A model generated the notes under the pieces. The model had not been told where the DNA came from and ran no database searches. It worked only from the letters and a program-made list of their open reading frames with translations. Positions 1 through 7,680 of a DNA stretch of 64,000 nt are shown one piece after another (the stretch's first letter is position 1; the number at the start of each line of letters is the position of its first letter). The translations under genes were made by a program, and so were the position numbers. This DNA is from Paenibacillus glacialis. Its GTDB lineage: Bacteria > Bacillota > Bacilli > Paenibacillales > Paenibacillaceae. The stretch is from positions 434,001 to 498,000 of the forward strand of contig NZ_LVJH01000002.1 of assembly GCF_001637205.1 (NCBI RefSeq), in the 5' to 3' direction.

Positions 1-207
1 GCTATGCCCACATATAACGATGTCACCTTGGCTAATCGATATCAATCCCACCATCATACGAATTGTCGTGGTCTTTCCTGCTCCATTCGGACCTAGAAAT
101 CCAAACACCTGACCTGGCGAAATCTCTAGACTCAGATTATCTATGATTGCCTTGGAGGAGATCATCTTAGAGACATTCTCCAAGCGAACAACTGGTTCCT
201 GCTGCAT
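1..207 (-). CDS. ABC transporter ATP-binding protein (5' part only)
   Basis: This is the first 69 codons of an ABC-type ATPase; the rest lies beyond the left edge. The translation contains the Walker A motif GPNGAGKT at about residues 41-48, preceded by the usual FGFLG strand and followed by TTTIRMMVGL, typical of the drug/peptide export subfamily. The ATG at 205-207 follows a good AAAGGAGTG site. It lies 71 bp downstream of a small Cys-rich gene on the same strand and may share its transcript, which would place it under the operator at 530-544. Its substrate cannot be judged from this fragment. Confidence 0.9.
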   Translation of the reverse strand, partial: MQQEPVVRLENVSKMISSKAIIDNLSLEISPGQVFGFLGPNGAGKTTTIRMMVGLISISQGDIVICGHS

Positions 208-278
208 TTAATACACTCCTTTAAGATAAACAATTACTATTCTCGCATCTTTTTACCTAAGTATAGGTTAATAAATGT

Positions 279-461
279 TCAGAGTAAATTCTCAGCAATA
301 TGAGAATTTACATATGATTCATTTTGGGTTACTTCACATTCCTTACAATAACCCATCGATGTGTTATAGCGGTAAAAACAAGTTTTGAAAATAGAGCTCT
401 CCTGATTCCCTTGTAAAATCCGCTCACAGTACACGCAATAAAATAGAAATTTCTCAGTCAT
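279..461 (-). CDS. Small Cys-rich, zinc-ribbon-like protein, 60 aa
   Basis: The product has two CxxC pairs, CVYC near residue 9 and CKEC near residue 39, plus one further Cys, the spacing of a small zinc ribbon. I do not recognise the family with certainty; the size and paired CxxC knuckles recall the sigma-G inhibitor Gin/CsfB, but the flanking residues do not match convincingly. The ATG at 459-461 is preceded by a GAGGGG-type site. Support for a real gene comes from context: a perfect GATACA-N3-TGTATC operator lies 69 bp upstream, and an ABC ATPase gene follows in the same direction. Confidence 0.5.
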   Translation of the reverse strand: MTEKFLFYCVYCERILQGNQESSIFKTCFYRYNTSMGYCKECEVTQNESYVNSHIAENLL

Positions 462-529
462 ACGAAAAACCTACCCCTCACAGGAATCATCATGTTATTC
501 GACAAAATATATCAATCAGATCTTAAAAA

Positions 530-544
530 GATACACTTTGTATC
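530..544. promoter_or_regulatory. Candidate XRE operator, distal copy
   Basis: The 15-bp dyad GATACACTTTGTATC has perfect 6-bp arms and a 3-bp centre. It matches the array beside the XRE gene at 6661-6739 and sits 69 bp upstream of the Cys-rich ORF start. A weaker 11/15 match begins at 499, 31 bp away. I infer that the XRE protein regulates the Cys-rich/ABC genes. Confidence 0.55.
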
Positions 545-668
545 ATTAACTGTAATGTACTCGACATTTATTGCAATGTCAAGAATTTCCTAAGAGAAGA
601 GGCAAATCAAGTTTCCAATCGCTTTACCTGTAAACATATCCATAAAAATAAAAGGTAAATATTAGATT

Positions 669-683
669 GATACGTATTGTATG
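669..683. promoter_or_regulatory. Degenerate XRE-type operator
   Basis: GATACGTATTGTATG keeps the arm spacing of the GATACA-N3-TGTATC motif with two mismatches. It lies just beyond the 3' end of the DUF1854 gene. It may be a relic or a weak auxiliary site. Confidence 0.25.
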
Positions 684-698
684 AATAATAGATCTTAG

Positions 699-1157
699 CT
701 AATTAATTTTTTCCCATTGCTTCAGACTATTCTCATCCAGTTCATGAATATTTGTAATGATATATCTACGACCTTCAATATCGCAAAGAATCCAACTCAC
801 TAAGCTTAGAGGATGTAGACTTTCGTGCATTTCGTTCATTCGAAAGTACGTTCTACCATAACTTGTATCTACAACCCATAACCACTCGCTTCCACTTCGT
901 TTTAAAGAAACGATATTTGATATGATGTGAATCATATAATACCGCTGTAGTTCCTGCTCAGCTTCCATTCTGCTATCCTCTTCTAACAACGAAAGGTCAG
1001 CAATCATTGTGATTTCCTCATCGTTAGCTAAGCGAACAGATATATATTGATTCGGCATCGTCAATGGAAATGTTCGAATCAATTTCACACCAGTATATCT
1101 CCTTCCATCTTTCTCTATTTCTAGCACCCCATCAAGGTCTCTCAATAATTGTATCAT
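699..1157 (-). CDS. DUF1854 domain protein, 152 aa
   Basis: The whole protein matches the DUF1854 pattern as I know it: an N-terminal beta-rich segment with GRRYTGVKLIRTFP, then NQYISVRLANDEE, a central acidic helix, and a C-terminal segment ending in DIEGRRYIITNI. The biochemical role of the family is unknown; members often accompany ABC exporters. The ATG start overlaps the stop of a 25-codon reading frame in an ATGA arrangement, so translation may be coupled to it. The gene lies downstream of the LCP gene on the same strand. The start is supported by coupling rather than by a strong ribosome site. Confidence 0.8.
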   Translation of the reverse strand: MIQLLRDLDGVLEIEKDGRRYTGVKLIRTFPLTMPNQYISVRLANDEEITMIADLSLLEEDSRMEAEQELQRYYMIHIISNIVSLKRSGSEWLWVVDTSYGRTYFRMNEMHESLHPLSLVSWILCDIEGRRYIITNIHELDENSLKQWEKIN

Positions 1158-1316
1158 ACGTATTCCGCTATCTCCCTTGGCTCTTCATTCATTTGTTTTT
1201 TGAGTCTGTACGCAATCGCAAATCGACCCATTTCATTTTCTCTTGCGTAAATTCTTTATCACCTGAATACATTGAAGTGCTTGAACGATAATCGTCTGAA
1301 CCGCAAAGAGCTCCAT
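1154..1316 (-). other. Two short abutting ORFs (27 and 25 codons) between LCP and DUF1854 genes
   Basis: Immediately after the LCP stop, GAGGAAACATT precedes an ATG at 1316 that opens a 27-residue frame (MELFAVQTIIV..., basic C-terminus) ending at 1233. A second frame starts at 1231 and ends at 1154, overlapping the DUF1854 start by ATGA; it reads MGRFAIAYRLKKQMNEEP and so on. Either these are two translationally coupled micro-ORFs or one small gene of about 52 codons split by a frameshift near 1232. No homologue is recognised. Confidence 0.3.
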
Positions 1317-1325
1317 AATGTTTCC

Positions 1326-2264
1326 TCATGGATTCTCTGCCTTTTGCAAATGCTCTCTAATTAGACTATGAACTCTTTCCTTCTCTGTATCTTCTATCAT
1401 GTAATAATAGATTCCGTTTATTTTCTTGCCTTGACCAATTAATTCTAATGTTTCAATTTTATTCAGATCAGATCGATAATTCACAATAAACTTCTTCATC
1501 TCATCAAAGGTAATATCTGTCTTCGCATTATTTCCGACCTCATCTAACATAGACTGGATGCGGACGATATTAGAGACCTGTAGAGCATTCTTTATCGTCT
1601 GTGTTAGTACCTCTCGCTGCCTGGCGTTACGTCCGAAATCTCCTCGCGGATCATCATACCTCATACGTGAATAAGCAAGCGCTTCAGCACCGTTTAATTT
1701 CAAATGGCCTTCTGTAAACTCATATCCTTCATATTTAAACGAGAACTGATTTTTAACTTCTACTCCACCCAACAAATCTATCATCCGGCTGAAACCTTCC
1801 ATATTCACTTTTATGTAGTAATTTATTGGTATATCAAGGAGATTTTCTGCCGTTTGGATGGACATGTTAACTCCACCGAATGCATACGCATGATTGATCT
1901 TATCTGTAGTACCATGCCCTATAATTTCAGTTCGTGTATCCCTTGGAATATTGAACATCAAAATCGATCCTTTGGATGGGTTTACACTCAACACAATCAT
2001 GGTGTCGGAACGGCCAACATCACCCTTTCGTTGATCCACCCCTAACACTAGTACAGTATAAGGTTCCTTTTCATCCATCTTCACAGGCCCACCACCTTTA
2101 GATTTAGGTTCTGTGCTCGTGATAACAGGCATTACTGGTTCTCTTGGTTCATAGATTGCATTAACTGTCGATTTCACAGATTCATACAAATAGATCCCCA
2201 CACCTACAATAATGGAGATAAATAAGGACAGAACTATCAATGTGATTTTCATCCAACGTTTCAT
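1326..2264 (-). CDS. LytR-CpsA-Psr (LCP) family glycopolymer phosphotransferase
   Basis: LCP proteins transfer undecaprenyl-pyrophosphate-linked glycopolymers, such as wall teichoic or teichuronic acids or capsule, onto peptidoglycan at the outer face of the membrane. The product starts with a membrane anchor (about residues 5-27) followed by a linker and the LCP domain. Visible family motifs are VLVLGVDQR, RSDTMIVLSV, NIPRDTRTEI, KINHAYAFGG and the Arg-rich SRMRYDDPRGDFGRNARQREV; these carry the Asp and Arg residues that bind pyrophosphate and metal. I chose the ATG at 2264 (312 aa) because it follows AAAGGGGAAG; a longer frame to 2357 lacks such a site. It follows galU, sugar transferase and ugd, matching a role in attaching their polymer. 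Confidence 0.88.
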   Translation of the reverse strand: MKRWMKITLIVLSLFISIIVGVGIYLYESVKSTVNAIYEPREPVMPVITSTEPKSKGGGPVKMDEKEPYTVLVLGVDQRKGDVGRSDTMIVLSVNPSKGSILMFNIPRDTRTEIIGHGTTDKINHAYAFGGVNMSIQTAENLLDIPINYYIKVNMEGFSRMIDLLGGVEVKNQFSFKYEGYEFTEGHLKLNGAEALAYSRMRYDDPRGDFGRNARQREVLTQTIKNALQVSNIVRIQSMLDEVGNNAKTDITFDEMKKFIVNYRSDLNKIETLELIGQGKKINGIYYYMIEDTEKERVHSLIREHLQKAENP

Positions 2265-2474
2265 TTGGTACTTCCCCTTTATACTTGAATTCAGATACAC
2301 AAATAGTTGCTCATAGTCAATACGAGCACCTAACATTGAATTAAATGAAGATACCAAAGATGTACTTCAATGAAATCATTTGATGTAAACCCTCTATGCC
2401 AAGATCACAGAATGTCTGTTGAAGAGTATATGGATATAATTGGAGTATGACATTTCGAGACAAATAAAAAGAAA

Positions 2475-3815
2475 TTAATGGATGATGGATGCCATATGTG
2501 TATCGTCATCAATTGTATTCAAGTTAGGTCGACCTACCGAATAATAAATAAAGGGAGAGTTCTCTATTTCCTTCGGACCGTATACATTTCGACCATCAAT
2601 CATAATTGGATGTTTCATGACAGATGCAAGATCTGTTAACTCAATTTCTGCAAACTCCGACCACTCCGTTAGTAAACAAATCGCATCACACCCCTCAGCT
2701 GCTTCCATAGCACTCTTTGACCACTTAATCTCAGAACCATCAAGCGCAAGTCTAAAGTTATCTGTAGCAATAGGATCATATGCCTGTACGTACGCTCCTC
2801 TTTTGACCAAAGCCTTGATGATATCAATTGCGGGTGCATCACGCACGTCATCTGTATTGGGTTTAAAGGCCAGTCCCCAGATCCCAATTCTTCGACCATT
2901 TAGTGTCCCTAGGGCACTCTCTAGTTTATGGATGACATTGAAACGCTGATCTTTATTCACTTCAACGACCGACTTAAGTAACTTGAACTCATAATTCACG
3001 TTCCCAGCAATTTGAATAAGTGCTTCTGTGTCTTTAGGAAAGCAGGAACCACCATATCCAATTCCGGCTTGAAGAAAAGAATGACCAATTCGTTTGTCAT
3101 ATCCCATGCCTTCCGCTACCTTCGTCACATCTGCTCCTACCTTTTCACATATATTAGCAATTTCATTAATAAATGAAATTTTAGTAGCTAAAAAGGCATT
3201 TGATGCATATTTGATCATTTCGCTTGAGCGAATATCTGTAATGACGATGTTATCCGTTAAAGATCTATGAAGATCTAACAGAGGTTCTATTACCCTCGGG
3301 TTATCTATTCCAATGACCACTCGGTCAGGGAATAATGTATCCTTGACTGCTGTACCTTCCCGGAGAAATTCAGGAATAGACACGATATCGAAGGAATGAT
3401 CCGTCAATTCGCTAATCCATTCTTTCACTTTATAGTTGGTCCCGACTGGAACGGTACTCTTCGTCACTACGATCTTGTATCCAACCATCACAGTCCCTAT
3501 TTCTTTGGCAACTTGCTCAATATAACTCAAATTGGCTTCTCCATTAGGCAAGGAAGGAGTTCCAACAGCGATAATAATTATTTCTGAATTCCTTACAGCT
3601 TTACCAATGTCCGTTGTGAAGGATAACATACCTTTCGCAGCATTGTTTTTTACCAACGCTTGGAGTCCAGGTTCATAGATTGGGATCTCTCCGTTTCGGA
3701 GCATATCTACTTTACTTGGATCATTATCAACACATATCACTTGGTTGCCAATTTCCGAGAAGCACACTCCAGACACCAGACCTACATATCCTGTACCTAT
3801 AACTGCAATTTTCAA
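2475..3815 (-). CDS. ugd: UDP-glucose 6-dehydrogenase
   Basis: The enzyme oxidises UDP-glucose to UDP-glucuronate with two NAD+, supplying a uronic acid for teichuronic-acid-like polymers or exopolysaccharide. The 446-residue product has the N-terminal nucleotide-binding motif GTGYVG at residues 7-12, the STVPVGT segment, and GYGGSCFPKD with catalytic Cys258; the C-terminal domain has GLAFKPNTDDVRDAP. Length is normal for the TuaD/Ugd family. The start codon is TTG at 3813-3815, fixed by AGGAGTG nine bases upstream and by the position of the Rossmann motif. It lies 79 bp downstream of the sugar transferase gene in the same direction. Confidence 0.95.
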   Translation of the reverse strand: MKIAVIGTGYVGLVSGVCFSEIGNQVICVDNDPSKVDMLRNGEIPIYEPGLQALVKNNAAKGMLSFTTDIGKAVRNSEIIIIAVGTPSLPNGEANLSYIEQVAKEIGTVMVGYKIVVTKSTVPVGTNYKVKEWISELTDHSFDIVSIPEFLREGTAVKDTLFPDRVVIGIDNPRVIEPLLDLHRSLTDNIVITDIRSSEMIKYASNAFLATKISFINEIANICEKVGADVTKVAEGMGYDKRIGHSFLQAGIGYGGSCFPKDTEALIQIAGNVNYEFKLLKSVVEVNKDQRFNVIHKLESALGTLNGRRIGIWGLAFKPNTDDVRDAPAIDIIKALVKRGAYVQAYDPIATDNFRLALDGSEIKWSKSAMEAAEGCDAICLLTEWSEFAEIELTDLASVMKHPIMIDGRNVYGPKEIENSPFIYYSVGRPNLNTIDDDTHMASIIH

Positions 3816-3894
3816 TTAAAATCACTCCTCATCTACACACAATTCACCATAATATCAGACCATTTAAAACCTCTACTTCATCCTTTTTCACATT

Positions 3895-4593
3895 TTAGAA
3901 TGCATCCTTCGCTCCAAATAACATTCTTATGGTCTTCAAAATAATCTTGATATCATATGAAATACTTCTACGATCTATATATCGAATGTCCAACTCAACC
4001 ATTTCTTTAAAACCTACGCTATTGCGTCCGCTCACTTGCCAAAGACCTGTACAACCTGGTATTACGAGAAGTCTTTGTTTCTCATAAGAGGTATACTCTG
4101 CAACCTCTCGCACGAGTGGTGGTCTAGGTCCCACCATACTCATATCGCCACGGAGAACATTCCATAGCTGAGGCAATTCATCCACGCTTGTTTTTCGAAT
4201 GAATCTTCCAATCCTTGTTATACGCGGATCATTCTTAATCTTAAACATAGCACCACTAACTTCATTCTGATCAAGTAATTGATCTAACAAATCCTCAGCA
4301 TTTGAGACCATTGACCGAAATTTAAACATTTTAAATTCTTTTTCGTTCTTACCTATACGAATTTGATGAAAGAATACAGGTCCTCTAGGGTCCTCTAATT
4401 TAATAAATATCGCTACAACTGCAAATACAGGAGACAATAAGAGCAGACCAAATAATGCTCCCATTACATCCATTATTCTCTTTATGAATAGATACAGTTT
4501 ATCGGATCGCGTATGATTGGGTACGACATGTGGGTACGGCAAATGTTTCTCCAGGAATAATTCACCCTTGTTCCTTCGAGTTGTTGGTATCAT
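3895..4593 (-). CDS. Undecaprenyl-phosphate sugar-1-phosphate transferase
   Basis: Members of the bacterial sugar transferase family move a hexose-1-phosphate from a nucleotide sugar to undecaprenyl phosphate, the first membrane step of EPS, capsule or teichuronic acid synthesis. The 232-residue protein has one membrane segment (about residues 38-60) and the catalytic domain with [30 protein letters not shown] and [13 protein letters not shown], all typical of the WcaJ/TuaA group. It lacks the extra N-terminal membrane segments of the long WcaJ type, so it is the short form. The ATG overlaps the galU stop by 4 nt, so the two are probably translationally coupled. The sugar specificity cannot be read from sequence. 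Confidence 0.9.
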   Translation of the reverse strand: MIPTTRRNKGELFLEKHLPYPHVVPNHTRSDKLYLFIKRIMDVMGALFGLLLLSPVFAVVAIFIKLEDPRGPVFFHQIRIGKNEKEFKMFKFRSMVSNAEDLLDQLLDQNEVSGAMFKIKNDPRITRIGRFIRKTSVDELPQLWNVLRGDMSMVGPRPPLVREVAEYTSYEKQRLLVIPGCTGLWQVSGRNSVGFKEMVELDIRYIDRRSISYDIKIILKTIRMLFGAKDAF

Positions 4594-5495
4594 TTATATT
4601 TCCCCCCACCGATCAGCAATTGTTTTGCTTGTTTCTCTATTAACTCTTCTAGTGCAGCAAGCATTGGGAGCCTTAATTCGTTATTCTGAAGAGCGAAATC
4701 CAAGGTAGTTAAGATAAATCCTAGCTTCTCTCCTACATCGTAACGGATGCCTTTAAAATCATAAGCATATACCCCTTGTTGTTCATTCAGTAGTTGGATC
4801 GCATCAGTTAACTGAATTTCTCCACCAGCACCAATTATTTGTTCTCCTAAATATTGAAATATATCCGGTGACAATACATATCTCCCCATAATAGCAAGGT
4901 TAGAAGGTGCCTTACCTTGCGCAGGTTTCTCAACAAATCGATGAACCGAGCTCAGTCTACCTTCCGCACTTCGAGGATCTATAATTCCATATCGATGCGT
5001 CTGATCCGGTAATACTGTCTGTACCCCAACAATGGATCGTCCCGTGATCTCATACTGCTCAATCATCTGTCTCGTACACGGTACATCCGCAACAACAATA
5101 TCATCACCTAATAATACGGCGAATGGCTCATCACCAATGAAGTTCCTTGCACACCACACTGCATGACCTAGTCCTTTAGCTTCCTTCTGTCTAATATAGT
5201 GAATGTCTACATTAGAAGACTTGCGAACTTCTTCTAGCAATTCTAACTTTCCTTGCTCAATCAATGTTTGTTCGAGTTCAAATGCATTATCGAAGTGATC
5301 TTCAATAGCCCTCTTTCCTTTGCCAGTTACAATGATAATGTCTTCAATACCAGAAGCGATGGCTTCTTCCACGATGTATTGAATCGTGGGCTTATCAACA
5401 ATCGGTAACATTTCCTTCGGCATTGCCTTGGTGGCGGGCAAGAAACGGGTACCTAGACCTGCTGCAGGGATAATCGCCTTTCTTACTTTTTTCAT
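4590..5495 (-). CDS. galU: UTP-glucose-1-phosphate uridylyltransferase
   Basis: GalU makes UDP-glucose from UTP and glucose-1-phosphate, which the downstream Ugd can oxidise. The 301-residue product begins with [22 protein letters not shown], shown here as the family's nucleotide-binding loop in two parts ([11 protein letters not shown] and KAMPKEMLP), and has LGDDIVV and the VEKP substrate segment. The ATG at 5493-5495 is preceded by a GGTGG-type site; a GTG one codon upstream is also possible. It is the first gene of the cluster galU, sugar transferase, ugd, LCP; a plausible promoter lies at 5528-5556. Confidence 0.95.
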   Translation of the reverse strand: MKKVRKAIIPAAGLGTRFLPATKAMPKEMLPIVDKPTIQYIVEEAIASGIEDIIIVTGKGKRAIEDHFDNAFELEQTLIEQGKLELLEEVRKSSNVDIHYIRQKEAKGLGHAVWCARNFIGDEPFAVLLGDDIVVADVPCTRQMIEQYEITGRSIVGVQTVLPDQTHRYGIIDPRSAEGRLSSVHRFVEKPAQGKAPSNLAIMGRYVLSPDIFQYLGEQIIGAGGEIQLTDAIQLLNEQQGVYAYDFKGIRYDVGEKLGFILTTLDFALQNNELRLPMLAALEELIEKQAKQLLIGGGKYK

Positions 5496-5527
5496 CACTT
5501 ACCACCCTATCCTTCTATCTATTTTTT

Positions 5528-5556
5528 ATTTAAAATAAGCATTTGCTTGAAAACAA
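5528..5556 (-). promoter_or_regulatory. Possible sigma-A promoter of the galU cluster
   Basis: On the minus strand a TTGTTT -35-like hexamer (5551-5556) and a TTAAAT -10-like hexamer (5528-5533) are separated by 17 bp, some 30 bp upstream of the galU start. The match is moderate. Confidence 0.35.
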
Positions 5557-5626
5557 GAGTTGAATCAGTTTGTAAATGAATGAAACCATTACAAATCTCA
5601 CTTTCAATTTCCAAAAAAAAAGACAT

Positions 5627-5938
5627 TCAACCCATCCATACTTTACACTCTCGACGATTCATCTCTAAGGTCACGAGAGACCCACAGTATGGCCGAGTAT
5701 CTGCAATGATAGAGGAGTATAGTAGACATTTACCTGTAGTCACATTACAACAAGTTTTTTCACTTTTCTGAAATTCACGACAAGTATGACCCCATCGCAC
5801 AATGAACTCACAAATAAAGCATCCGGTAGGATGGTCACTTTGATTGGACAAAACGTTCGTCAATAGAGGAGTAGAGAATATTGGTTCGAAGCGTTCGATA
5901 AGCTCTGCTATCGGAGATTTAGGATTTCCTTGAGGTAA
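5627..5938 (-). pseudogene. Cys-rich open frame without start codon (possible remnant)
   Basis: An open frame of 103 codons runs from a stop at 5939-5941 to the stop at 5627-5629. It begins LPQGNPKSPIAELIERF and later carries a Cys-rich stretch with CFIC, HTC, TCC, GKC, PYC and REC, so it has protein-like composition. The first usable start is a TTG at 5861-5863 that has no ribosome site; the upstream part has no ATG, GTG or TTG. I do not recognise a family. It may be a decayed gene or a chance open frame. It fills much of the gap between galU and the PilZ-like gene. Confidence 0.25.
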
Positions 5939-5974
5939 TTAGATTGTGACTCTCATTGATTGAGCGGGGCATAT

Positions 5975-6019
5975 TTCAATACTGCACCCACTGGATTGAT
6001 AGGTAGGTGCAGTATTGAA
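5975..6019. repeat. Perfect 14-bp inverted repeat, 17-nt loop
   Basis: Arms 5975-5988 (TTCAATACTGCACC) and 6006-6019 are exact reverse complements. Neither side has a T-run, so a standard intrinsic terminator is unlikely. It lies between the Cys-rich frame and the PilZ-like gene; apart from it I see nothing definite in 5940-6190. Confidence 0.6.
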
Positions 6020-6191
6020 CATTCTCTTCACCGCCGAAAGAATTCAAGCTACGTCAACAATAGCGATATTCACATGTTCTTCCTAAATGATATTTATATA
6101 TCCCTTAGTTATTGGGTTATTAGAACTATGCATTTCGTAGGAATATATAGTAGAATGAATGTATATGTATTCATTAAGAATACGTTCCTAT

Positions 6192-6596
6192 TCAGATAAG
6201 TTGGTTGATATTCCTACGCATTCCTATCTTGCTTTTGGAGATCATGAAGTAATTCAAATTATTCAACATTGTTCTCAGAAGACTTGTATGATAGATCTGA
6301 TGTTCCTTTAAGTTATGTAATTTGACGCGATATTGAAACATTTCTTCATATATACCTTTCGTTTCAATCTTTCCTAGAAGCGTCACTTGTGATTTGGAAT
6401 CCTCAATATCGAAACCAAACACAACATTCTGTAATGTTGGGATATCCAAATCGCTTAAGAAACAAATTGCGTTATTACTTATCTCCATTAAAAATATAGG
6501 ACGCCGTTTGCTCTTTATCTTATTGCCTCTTACTTCTCTAATATAGATATGTGCATTTAGAGCAAGATTGGCCCAATGATCAATATTGGGATGCAT
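6192..6596 (-). CDS. PilZ-like domain protein (degenerate), 134 aa
   Basis: The central part (KRRPIFLMEISNNAICF..., then FGFDIEDSKSQVTLLGKI, then YRVKLHNL) has the strand order of a PilZ six-stranded barrel, the usual c-di-GMP receptor fold. However the RxxxR motif is missing and the D/NxSxxG motif is only loosely kept as MEISNNA, so c-di-GMP binding is doubtful. I chose the ATG at 6594-6596 because GAAGGAATGAGG precedes it; a longer frame to 6629 has no ribosome site. The gene is divergent from the XRE regulator, and three operators lie between them, so it is a likely target of that regulator. Confidence 0.5.
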   Translation of the reverse strand: MHPNIDHWANLALNAHIYIREVRGNKIKSKRRPIFLMEISNNAICFLSDLDIPTLQNVVFGFDIEDSKSQVTLLGKIETKGIYEEMFQYRVKLHNLKEHQIYHTSLLRTMLNNLNYFMISKSKIGMRRNINQLI

Positions 6597-6660
6597 AGCC
6601 TCATTCCTTCGAAAGAGAATATAATGCATAAATTACAATAAATTGGATAGGATAATTAAC

Positions 6661-6739
6661 GATACAATACGTATCATTAATTATCGGCTCCAGATACAAA
6701 ATGTATCTTATACTTCCAATTTACGATACAAACTGTATC
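6661..6739. promoter_or_regulatory. Array of three XRE-type operators at exact 32-bp spacing
   Basis: Three 15-bp dyads start at 6661, 6693 and 6725: GATACAATACGTATC, GATACAAAATGTATC and GATACAAACTGTATC. Starts are exactly 32 bp apart, about three helical turns, so the sites face the same side of the DNA. They fill the divergent region between the PilZ-like gene and the XRE gene. The XRE protein is the obvious binder; phage-type XRE repressors commonly use such short dyads. Confidence 0.7.
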
Positions 6740-6760
6740 GTGTCAAGCATAAAGATAATT

Positions 6761-6789
6761 TTGACATCTTTTTTTGTTGCACATTTATT
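6761..6789 (+). promoter_or_regulatory. Probable promoter of the XRE gene
   Basis: A perfect TTGACA (6761-6766) is followed after 17 bp by TTTATT (6784-6789), 43 bp before the XRE start codon. The third operator ends 21 bp upstream of the -35. Confidence 0.5.
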
Positions 6790-6832
6790 AACTGAACTGA
6801 CAGATCTAGATAGTAGACAAGGAGGATACTAC

Positions 6833-7198
6833 ATGAATCACGGGAATCGTATAGCAGAATTACGTGAGGTACGTGGATGGACACAAGAAGAGCTCTCCCA
6901 CTCAATTGGTATTACGAGAGCTTCCCTTTCCCATTACGAGAAAAATCGGCGTAAGCCTGATTTTGAGATATTAACCAAACTGGCAGATGTGTTCGATGTC
7001 TCTATTGATTTCCTCATAGGTCGAACCACCCACCGGGAAGTCGTTATGGATGAAGATGTAAGAAACTTTGTGGATGATTTAGAACTATCTGATAAGAAGC
7101 TCTTGGAACGCTTTAATCTTACGATTGATGGCCGTAGCCTAACGGAAGAAGAAGCGAAACGATTTATTGCTTTTGTTCGGATGGAACGAATGATTTAA
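6833..7198 (+). CDS. XRE-family transcriptional regulator, 121 aa
   Basis: The N-terminal half is a Cro/CI-type helix-turn-helix: NRIAELREVRGWTQEELS, GITRASLSHYE and KNRRKPDFEILTKLADVF, with the usual DFLIGRT end at about residue 67. The C-terminal half (about 55 residues, ending FIAFVRMERMI) is probably a dimerisation part. The ATG at 6833 is fixed by AAGGAGG eight bases upstream; a longer frame from 6701 runs through the operators and is not the start. Its own gene, the divergent PilZ-like gene and the distant Cys-rich/ABC genes carry the same dyad, which suggests a small autoregulated regulon. Confidence 0.9.
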   Translation: MNHGNRIAELREVRGWTQEELSHSIGITRASLSHYEKNRRKPDFEILTKLADVFDVSIDFLIGRTTHREVVMDEDVRNFVDDLELSDKKLLERFNLTIDGRSLTEEEAKRFIAFVRMERMI

Positions 7199-7216
7199 TA
7201 GATTCCTCACTATCAA

Positions 7217-7266
7217 AAATACCTTAGTCTCCAAAGTGTTTCTTTTGGAGACTAAGGTATTTTTAT
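7217..7266 (+). terminator. Intrinsic terminator after the XRE gene
   Basis: A long perfect stem (AAATACCTTAGTCTCCAAA against its complement) with a short loop is followed by TTTTTATTTT, 20 bp past the XRE stop. Confidence 0.9.
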
Positions 7267-7288
7267 TTTCATCATTTTTACAGATACA

Positions 7289-7435
7289 TTATTTCGATTG
7301 CACTCTTATGTAGTCGTTCCATCTTTCGGGATGAATACCGCATTGTTGCATAATTTTAAGAATGTCCACATTTTCCTTATCCGGCAACTCACGATTTGGC
7401 CGGGTTTCAGTACCTAATTCTTTTGTTTCCTTCAT
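7289..7435 (-). CDS. Small hypothetical protein, 48 aa
   Basis: The frame starts with ATG at 7433-7435 behind GTGAGGTT and encodes a soluble, charged peptide beginning MKETKELGTETRPNREL, with a more ordered C-terminal half (IMQQCGIHPERWNDYIRVQSK). No family is recognised. It lies between the XRE terminator and the gltB terminator on the minus strand, so it would need its own promoter. Codon use and the plausible helix near the C-terminus favour a real gene, but there is no other support. Confidence 0.5.
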   Translation of the reverse strand: MKETKELGTETRPNRELPDKENVDILKIMQQCGIHPERWNDYIRVQSK

Positions 7436-7580
7436 CGAAGATAACCTCACTCTATTTTTCTTTGTTAATATTCATCCCGCACAACTACTTTGCTTGTTCT
7501 ATAGTATTATATATTAGCTCTTTTTTTTATGTTGTCGTCTTATGGAATTTTTTTATAATATTAGGGTTCTTATTTTGTCG

Positions 7581-7629
7581 AAAAAAAACTTACTTACAAG
7601 GCCCTCCAATAGTGCCAAGTAAGTAAGTC
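7581..7629 (-). terminator. Intrinsic terminator of gltB
   Basis: Read on the minus strand, ACTTACTTAC and GTAAGTAAGT form a stem around a 20-nt loop and are followed by eight T residues, 50 bp after the gltB stop. Confidence 0.85.
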
Positions 7630-7680
7630 CTATTCACAATCCGTTATACATTTTCTAGAGTTCAATAATGATAGTTACAA

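Noticed and set aside
5580..5771. Plus-strand frame beginning MKPLQIS, resembling the YycC start, with 16 bases identical to the yycC gene
   Set aside because: No ribosome site, and the similarity ends after a few codons; most likely chance.
7281..7297. GATACATTATTTCG as another XRE operator
   Set aside because: Only one half-site matches, and it overlaps the 3' end of the 48-residue ORF.
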